Source of the DNA: Pseudomonadota bacterium | GTDB lineage: Bacteria > Pseudomonadota > Gammaproteobacteria > Acidiferrobacterales > Acidiferrobacteraceae | Length of the DNA: 7,087 nt | Direction: 5' to 3' | Assembly: GCA_021795255.1 (NCBI GenBank) | Contig: JAJYPQ010000193.1 | Location: 1-7,087, forward strand | In this document: positions 1 to 4,443 of the stretch, in pieces | Layout of the letters: each line of letters starts with the position of its first letter | How positions within the stretch are numbered: the stretch's first letter is position 1 | The notes under the pieces: generated by a model | Databases searched by the model: none | The model's input: the letters and a program-made list of their open reading frames with translations, nothing else | Told to the model about the DNA's origin: nothing | Program-made: the position numbers and the translations under genes

Positions 1-1734
1 GCCGTCGAGGCGGGGTCACCCTTCATGCAAATGATGAAGGAGAAGGTGATCGGCTTCTCCGAGATCACCGAGATTAACAGGCAGAAAGACCCCGCCCTTC
101 TCGCCGTCGCCCAGGCCTTCGCGGACGGTCGTACCAAAGAGGCGGTCACGCTCGCGGAGCCGTTCATGACATCCGTCGCCGTGACGGACGCCGACTATGA
201 GGCTGCCAAGGTCGCCCCAGAGCCCGCCGCCCAGCGGCAGGATGTTCAGGAGGCCACCGAGGATATGGTGCTGTATGTTTCCAAGCTGCGCGACAAGGCG
301 GCTGATCAGGGGCAGGACCTGCCACCCTTGGCCGCCACAGATTTTCGGACGGTACGCCAGTGGCTGGATGAGTATGCTCCGAAACGGCTTGGGCTCGATG
401 ATGACAAGGGCGCCAGTAAGCTCGCTCCACAAGCCGTCCGCGTCCAGGCGATCGCCCGCGAAACCGCCACCGCGTATCTCGAACTGTCGCCATCCGAGCG
501 CGACAAAACACTGGTGCTGGCCGCCACGAATGAAATGCGCCGCGCTATCAACATGCGCGTCAAAGAGGGTCTGCAAGGCGATCGGCAAGTGGCGTCCGTT
601 ACCGTAACGGCGCTGGATAAGAGTCAGTGCACGAAGGCGCAACGACGCGAGGCTATCAACTACAAAATTGGGATGGTCATGCGCGTGCCAGAGGGGCGTG
701 GGCGCTCTAAGAAGGTCGTGGACTGGACCATCACAGCCAGCGATCCGACGCGAAACATCGTGACGGCGCGCAATCGCGAAGGCGAGGAGAAGACCTTCAA
801 GCCGCGCGACCTGAACCCCAAGGAGACCGGCCTTTATACGAAGCGCGGTCTCGACTTGGCCGTGGGCGATCGCGTCGTGTTTACGGAGAATAATCTAGGA
901 AACGGTTTCCAGAACAATGAAACTGGAACTGTTACCGGATCTGGTGATGGTAAGGTGGAGATACGAAAAGACGACGGCAAGATCGTTACCCTCGATGCCG
1001 ACAAAACCCACACGCTCGACCACGGCTGGGCCGTCACGGTCCACAGATCCCAGGGGCGCACAGTCGATCGCGCCATGGTCGCCGGAATGTCGTCCAAGCG
1101 CGCGACCGCAAACCTCGCGTATGTGGCCTGCTCACGGGAACGGTGGTTCCTGCACATCTTTACCGACAACATTAAGGCATTGCAACAATCCTGGGCAAAG
1201 GTCGCCGAGCGCGAAACGGCCAAGGACGCCACTGAGAAAGCGGCGAAGGCCAAGGAGACCGCGCCCCTCGATGCCGCCCGGGAGGCCGTTCTCGCGGAGG
1301 TCACTGAGGCGCAAGAGAATGCTTTGCTGGAGGCACTGGACGCGCGCGAGATGGCGCGCTGGCGGGAAGACGATCGCTTGTTAGAGGCCCTGCGGTCCCA
1401 TCCCGACCCTGCGGTCCGCTCGGCTGGTGAGAAAGTCTGGCAGGCGCGCGACGATGCCCAAGCCGCCGCCGAGGCGGAGTGGGAAACCGGCGGCGACGGG
1501 GAGGAGGAGGCAGAGCTTGAGGCGACGGCACGGGCCGCGCGCTTGGTCCGTGCCCGTGCCGGCGATCCCGATCTGGGCTGGCTGGCACGCTGGGAACAAG
1601 AGGGCGTGCTGTCAGCCCTCGCTCCCGCCGAGATGGACAAGTTAAGGGCGGTGGCCTCAGAGCTTGAGCCGCAGGAACCTGCGGCGGGGCCACGTCAGCA
1701 GCAGCGCGAGCAAGATTTCGAGATGGAGATGTGA
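1..1734 (+). CDS. traI: TraI/TrwC-type conjugative relaxase-helicase, C-terminal part (5' truncated by window)
   Basis: The reading frame is open from base 1 (codons read AVEAGSPF before the first Met), so the ATG at 25 is internal and the gene begins upstream. This is the C-terminal RecD-like helicase half of a MOBF relaxase, which nicks oriT and unwinds the transferred strand 5'-3' in the cytoplasm. Counting from base 1, residues 2-8 (VEAGSPF) fit the stretch after helicase motif III. TLVLAATNEMRRAIN at 170-184 fits motif IV. An SH3-like 2B insert with AVGDRVVF precedes VTVHRSQG at 345-352 (motif V). YVACSRE at 374-380, with R379, is motif VI. The tyrosine relaxase domain and Walker A/B lie outside the window. 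Residues from about 395 to 577 are a charged Ala/Glu/Arg-rich tail, probably helical or coiled coil, with no motif I recognise. The family is firm. Whether the missing N-terminus has an intact relaxase is unknown; an orphan RecD-like helicase is the alternative. Confidence 0.9.
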   Translation, partial: AVEAGSPFMQMMKEKVIGFSEITEINRQKDPALLAVAQAFADGRTKEAVTLAEPFMTSVAVTDADYEAAKVAPEPAAQRQDVQEATEDMVLYVSKLRDKAADQGQDLPPLAATDFRTVRQWLDEYAPKRLGLDDDKGASKLAPQAVRVQAIARETATAYLELSPSERDKTLVLAATNEMRRAINMRVKEGLQGDRQVASVTVTALDKSQCTKAQRREAINYKIGMVMRVPEGRGRSKKVVDWTITASDPTRNIVTARNREGEEKTFKPRDLNPKETGLYTKRGLDLAVGDRVVFTENNLGNGFQNNETGTVTGSGDGKVEIRKDDGKIVTLDADKTHTLDHGWAVTVHRSQGRTVDRAMVAGMSSKRATANLAYVACSRERWFLHIFTDNIKALQQSWAKVAERETAKDATEKAAKAKETAPLDAAREAVLAEVTEAQENALLEALDAREMARWREDDRLLEALRSHPDPAVRSAGEKVWQARDDAQAAAEAEWETGGDGEEEAELEATARAARLVRARAGDPDLGWLARWEQEGVLSALAPAEMDKLRAVASELEPQEPAAGPRQQQREQDFEMEM

Positions 1735-1748
1735 GGCAGACAGGCGTT

Positions 1749-1774
1749 TTGATTTTCCCGTTTCGGAAAATCAA
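1749..1774. other. 10-bp perfect inverted repeat (hairpin or operator)
   Basis: TTGATTTTCC (1749-1758) pairs perfectly with GGAAAATCAA (1765-1774) around the loop CGTTTC. It starts 14 bases after the traI stop codon. No T-run follows on either strand and the stem is AT-rich, so it is a poor intrinsic terminator. It could be a protein-binding dyad, an RNA 3'-end stabiliser or a weak attenuator. An alternative stem, GGAAA (1765-1769) with TTTCC (1775-1779), overlaps it. Confidence 0.5.
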
Positions 1775-1796
1775 TTTCCACCGAGCCCCTAATAGT
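1774..1796 (+). repeat. 23-bp intergenic repeat, copy 1
   Basis: The pattern is ATTTCC, three variable bases, GAGCCCCTAAT, one purine, then GT. It matches copy 2 at 4117-4139 at 19 of 23 positions with no gaps. It ends 32 bases before the start codon of the 67-aa gene. Both copies are on the + strand, in the only two substantial gaps of the window. A shared promoter or regulator-binding element is possible, but neither is demonstrated. Confidence 0.6.
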
Positions 1797-1815
1797 GGAA
1801 GTGAATTGTCTTTTT

Positions 1816-1823
1816 AAGGAGGT
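1816..1823 (+). promoter_or_regulatory. Strong Shine-Dalgarno for the 67-aa gene
   Basis: AAGGAGGT is an almost complete complement to the 16S rRNA 3' end and sits 5 bases before the ATG at 1829. It is the strongest ribosome binding site in the window. It fixes the start of the small gene and argues that this short frame is really translated. Confidence 0.8.
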
Positions 1824-1828
1824 ACACG

Positions 1829-2032
1829 ATGAGCGACGCCAAGAACAGGTACGACACGGAAGAGGTCAAGGAGCTTTTTAAACTTTGCGGTTGGCACAGC
1901 TGGCCGATTTTTTTGGAGGCCGTCACGGTCGCCTGTGGCGCCGCGCCAGGTGGGGTTAAGCGCGTCGTCGAGCTTAACTCGCTGGATTTACAGGCGGCTT
2001 GGGAAGATGACCGAAAACGCACGATCCAATAA
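1829..2032 (+). CDS. Small hypothetical protein, 67 aa, between traI and the coupling protein
   Basis: I do not recognise this protein. It is small and of mixed charge (about 11 acidic and 9 basic residues). A central stretch (residues 16-47) carries two Cys (20, 36) and two of its three Trp (22, 25), flanked by charged ends. There is no signal peptide, clear transmembrane helix or zinc-ligand spacing. That it is a real gene is supported by the near-perfect ribosome binding site, complete start and stop, codon use like its neighbours, and a gap of only 14 bases to the coupling-protein gene, where GGAG at 2035-2038 serves the next start. It is probably cotranscribed with the T4CP gene. A role as a transfer accessory or regulatory protein is a guess from position only. 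Confidence 0.75.
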   Translation: MSDAKNRYDTEEVKELFKLCGWHSWPIFLEAVTVACGAAPGGVKRVVELNSLDLQAAWEDDRKRTIQ

Positions 2033-2046
2033 ACGGAGTCTCTTAT

Positions 2047-4113
2047 ATGCCAGTCAACGATCCAAATTCGCATGGGATGAGGACGGAGCTTTCGGTCGTC
2101 ACCGCTGTCCTAGCCGCCATCGGCGGCTGGATCGCCGGTGCCGAGGCAACGCTTTGGGCGCTGGCCGGCCGCACCTACCCGCCGCTGGTGCTCTGGCAGG
2201 TCGTGGTCCATTGGGGCCTCATCCCCGCTCGATGGGGGTGGGCGGGGTATGTCCCAGCGGCAACCGCCGCCTTGGCGGCCATGGGCGCCGGGATCGGCGC
2301 CTGGCGCTTGTTGACCGTCGAGGCCGAGCGGCACGTCAGGGGTTTTGTTCTGCACCGCGATCCCAAAGCGATTGCCCGTGCATTGCGGCCCGGCAAGAGC
2401 GAGGTTCCCGGCATTTGCATCCATCCCAAGATTCAGATTTCGGCGCGGCAGGAAACGCACCACGCTATGGTTGTGGGCGGCACGGGCGCCGGGAAGACGA
2501 CCATCCTCTGGCCGTGGATTGAACAGGCGATTTTGCGACAAGACCGCGTGTTGATCTTCGACTCGAAAGGCGATTTCACCCAAAAGGTCCCCGAGCCGTT
2601 CACGCTTTTGTCTCCGACCGACGCACGATCCAGCCGATGGATTCTAGGGCGCGATATCCGCACGCCGCTGGAGGCGCAGGCGTTGGCCGTGACGCTCATC
2701 CAGGAGCCTCCCGGTGGATCGAAAAGCGATCCAATGTGGATCCAAGGTTCGCGCGCGCTTGTCGCCGGCATGATTGTCGATCTCCAGACCAGGTTCGGGG
2801 AGAAGTGGGGCCTAGACCACTTGGCCTATGAATGCGCGGCCGCACTGGCGGATTTTGAGCGGTTGAAAGCGTTAACGCTTCGAGAAGCGCCGCTTTGTAT
2901 AATGTTGCTAGGCGGTGAGGACGCCGAAGGTCCGAACAGAACGACCATGGGCTTCCTTTCCCAGATCGTGTCGGCGTTTACAACCTTAATCCATCTGGGT
3001 GTCAGCGCCAACGACATGAAAGCCAACCCGGCCTGGAGTGTCCGTGAATGGCTCGCGGGCAAAACGCCCAACACTGTCGTGCTGGGGTTCCGGGGCGAGC
3101 AGTCTCTTGAGATGAGCCAGGGCTACGCGGCGTCCGTCATAGAGCGAGTGGTGAGGCAGTGCGGTGGCTTTGCCGACACGGCGCCGGAGAAGCGAAGGAT
3201 TTGGTTGTGTGTCGACGAAGCGCCAGAGGCTGGGCGCGTCCCCAGTATCACTCGGGCCCTCACAACGCTGCGCTCCAAGGGGGTGCGCGTTGTGCTCGGA
3301 TTCCAAACACTCGCCTCGGTGAGGGAGACGTATTCTCGGGACACGGCGCAGATATGGGAAGGCCAGTGTGACGTGAAAATTATCGGCAAGCTCGGGGCGG
3401 AAGCAGATCAGGAGTGGGCGTCGAAGCTGTTGGGTGAGCGGGAGGTCGATCGGTACCAGCATCAAGTGTCGCAGCAAAGCCATAGTGATGCCGGTGGCCA
3501 GCATAACGCCTCTTGGCAAAGGGTCCGGGAACCGGTCCTGCTGCCATCGATGTTCGGTCAGGAACTCGGCATGCAAAAAGATCGGCGGGGAAATCTGTTG
3601 GGCACGATGGCGTTAATGCTGGCCGGCGGTGAGGCGGCCGTGCTTAGGTGGCCGCTAACACCCAGAATCAATCTGCGCGAGCCCATCGTCGATGCCCGTT
3701 GGATCGCCCCGGGGTACAAGCCGCCGGCATGGGGCAAGAATCCTCCGACCGTGGCCCCGCAGCTGGCGGGCGCGCTCCCCAAAACCGGGGAGCAAACCGC
3801 CGACGAGAAAAAGCCCGAGCAGGAGACAACCACGACGACCACCGTCATGGCACAGGACCCCGACCTGCCCACTATTCCCGGCCAGCAGGCCGAGCAGGAG
3901 ACACCAGGCGAGCACCTGGCCGGCGGCATGCTGGAGCACGTCCTCGACGTCGCGCTACCCGGCGCCGGGTTGGCGGCCAAGATCCTGGGGTTGGTGGGCG
4001 ACGCGTCCCCAAGTCCGGCCGCCGTCCCCACCCAACCAATAATGACAGTCACGGAACGGCAGGGGCAGCAAGAGGAGAAGGAACCTGAGGACGAGCAGGA
4101 GCGCGACGAGTAA
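2047..4113 (+). CDS. traD: TrwB/TraD-type type IV coupling protein (T4CP ATPase)
   Basis: This 688-aa inner-membrane ATPase would link the relaxosome to the type IV secretion channel. Two hydrophobic segments (about residues 16-39 and 68-90) flank a short Trp-rich, presumably periplasmic loop, the usual T4CP membrane anchor. Walker A is GGTGAGKT at 144-151. Walker B is RIWLCVDEAPEAG, with D390-E391. VVLGFQTLASVRETYS, just after, matches the conserved T4CP Gln motif (GxQ, then R-E-x-Y). The order and spacing fit the TrwB/TraD DNA-binding domain. GGAG at 2035-2038 supports the ATG at 2047. From about residue 560 to 688 the protein is a low-complexity Pro/Glu/Gln/Thr-rich tail with six consecutive Thr (594-599) and an isolated hydrophobic stretch at about 624-652, likely lineage-specific. 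TraD versus VirD4/TraG naming is uncertain, but T4CP function is well supported. Confidence 0.93.
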   Translation: MPVNDPNSHGMRTELSVVTAVLAAIGGWIAGAEATLWALAGRTYPPLVLWQVVVHWGLIPARWGWAGYVPAATAALAAMGAGIGAWRLLTVEAERHVRGFVLHRDPKAIARALRPGKSEVPGICIHPKIQISARQETHHAMVVGGTGAGKTTILWPWIEQAILRQDRVLIFDSKGDFTQKVPEPFTLLSPTDARSSRWILGRDIRTPLEAQALAVTLIQEPPGGSKSDPMWIQGSRALVAGMIVDLQTRFGEKWGLDHLAYECAAALADFERLKALTLREAPLCIMLLGGEDAEGPNRTTMGFLSQIVSAFTTLIHLGVSANDMKANPAWSVREWLAGKTPNTVVLGFRGEQSLEMSQGYAASVIERVVRQCGGFADTAPEKRRIWLCVDEAPEAGRVPSITRALTTLRSKGVRVVLGFQTLASVRETYSRDTAQIWEGQCDVKIIGKLGAEADQEWASKLLGEREVDRYQHQVSQQSHSDAGGQHNASWQRVREPVLLPSMFGQELGMQKDRRGNLLGTMALMLAGGEAAVLRWPLTPRINLREPIVDARWIAPGYKPPAWGKNPPTVAPQLAGALPKTGEQTADEKKPEQETTTTTTVMAQDPDLPTIPGQQAEQETPGEHLAGGMLEHVLDVALPGAGLAAKILGLVGDASPSPAAVPTQPIMTVTERQGQQEEKEPEDEQERDE
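3815..3828 (+). repeat. 14-bp direct repeat in the T4CP tail, copy 1
   Basis: CCGAGCAGGAGACA occurs here and at 3890-3903, exactly 75 bases (25 codons) apart and in the same reading frame. It encodes PEQET here and AEQET in the second copy. A related stretch near 4092-4103 encodes DEQER. This suggests that part of the tail grew by internal duplication, though short codon-biased repeats can also arise by chance. Confidence 0.45.
3890..3903 (+). repeat. 14-bp direct repeat in the T4CP tail, copy 2
   Basis: This is an exact match to 3815-3828, in frame with it, within the acidic Gln/Glu-rich part of the coupling-protein tail. Confidence 0.45.
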
Positions 4114-4116
4114 CGC

Positions 4117-4139
4117 ATTTCCGATGAGCCCCTAATGGT
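4117..4139 (+). repeat. 23-bp intergenic repeat, copy 2
   Basis: This copy matches 1774-1796 at 19 of 23 positions and includes the unbroken 11-mer GAGCCCCTAAT. It begins 4 bases after the T4CP stop codon and ends 22 bases before the ATG of the 93-aa gene. The bases just after it form TATAGGG (4139-4145), which resembles a -10 box, and CCCTA/TAGGG (4130-4134 with 4141-4145) can form a short hairpin. Neither of these is shared with copy 1. Confidence 0.6.
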
Positions 4140-4161
4140 ATAGGGATCTTGGAGGCTTTTT

Positions 4162-4443
4162 ATGCAACAGACAGATGACGTGGCCACGATCATTGTTGAC
4201 TGGGTGCAACGCACGTTCCAGTGCGAGGTTGAAATCTGGCAGGCCCAGGCCGCCGTGAAGATGATAGACACGGGTGAGGCCTGCGCGGCGGCCATTAAGA
4301 GGGCCGAGGATTTTTTGATCCAGGTCGGTGGCGACGATCTGGACGCCGCGCTCGCCGCGGCCGTGGCCGCCCGGGACTGGCAGTCGGCCGAATTGTTGGA
4401 TATTCCCATCCAGGCCGAGTCCTCCCAGAGGAGAGCGCAATGA
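4162..4443 (+). CDS. Small acidic hypothetical protein, 93 aa, translationally coupled to the DotA/TraY gene
   Basis: I do not recognise this protein. It is acidic (about 16 Asp/Glu against 7 Lys/Arg) and Ala-rich, has two Cys (21, 41), and looks soluble and mostly helical. There is no signal peptide or membrane segment. GGAGG at 4151-4155 lies 6 bases before the ATG. Its TGA overlaps the next ATG in the sequence ATGA (4440-4443), so it is very likely translated together with the DotA/TraY gene. A cytoplasmic chaperone or accessory factor for that membrane protein or for the T4SS would fit the size, charge and coupling, but no sequence motif shows it. A longer frame in another register (4328-5263) overlaps it and is judged to be a shadow. 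Confidence 0.8.
   Translation: MQQTDDVATIIVDWVQRTFQCEVEIWQAQAAVKMIDTGEACAAAIKRAEDFLIQVGGDDLDAALAAAVAARDWQSAELLDIPIQAESSQRRAQ
4428..4433 (+). promoter_or_regulatory. Shine-Dalgarno deciding the DotA/TraY start
   Basis: GAGGAG lies 6 bases before the ATG at 4440, inside the last codons of the 93-aa gene. It supports the overlapping start over later in-frame Met codons, as does the signal peptide that begins at once after this start. Confidence 0.7.

Larger units (their letters stand above)
1735..1828 (+). promoter_or_regulatory. Intergenic region with dyads and repeat, upstream of the 67-aa gene
   Basis: This 94-base gap is clearly richer in A/T than the genes on either side. It holds a 10-bp perfect inverted repeat at 1749-1774, a 23-bp repeat copy at 1774-1796 and a weaker TTCCAC/GTGGAA dyad (1776-1781 with 1795-1800). 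A strong ribosome binding site closes it. I cannot identify convincing -35/-10 boxes with normal spacing. A regulatory role for the downstream coupling-protein genes is an inference from position and composition only. Confidence 0.4.

Noticed and set aside
25..27. ATG at 25 as the start of the traI-like gene
   Set aside because: The frame is open through base 1 and the eight upstream codons fit the helicase domain. There is no ribosome binding site close by, so the Met is internal.
834..1640. 268-codon antisense frame, Ser/Ala/Arg-rich
   Set aside because: It lies fully opposite the traI helicase and tail. Composition is that expected from the complement of an Ala/Glu-rich GC-rich gene, and no motif or ribosome binding site is visible.
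1749..1774. Intrinsic terminator after traI
   Set aside because: The stem is perfect but AT-rich, and no T-run follows on either strand. It is kept only as an unassigned dyad.
1935..2522. 195-codon + strand frame overlapping the 67-aa gene and the T4CP N-terminus
   Set aside because: The T4CP frame carries the membrane segments and Walker A in this stretch; this one is Arg-rich without motifs.
2986..3576. 196-codon antisense frame opposite the T4CP ATPase domain
   Set aside because: It lies opposite the Walker B region of a strongly supported gene and has no motif of its own.
4130..4145. CCCTA/TAGGG hairpin as a terminator before the 93-aa gene
   Set aside because: The stem is only 5 bp with no T-run after it, and it is not present in the other repeat copy.
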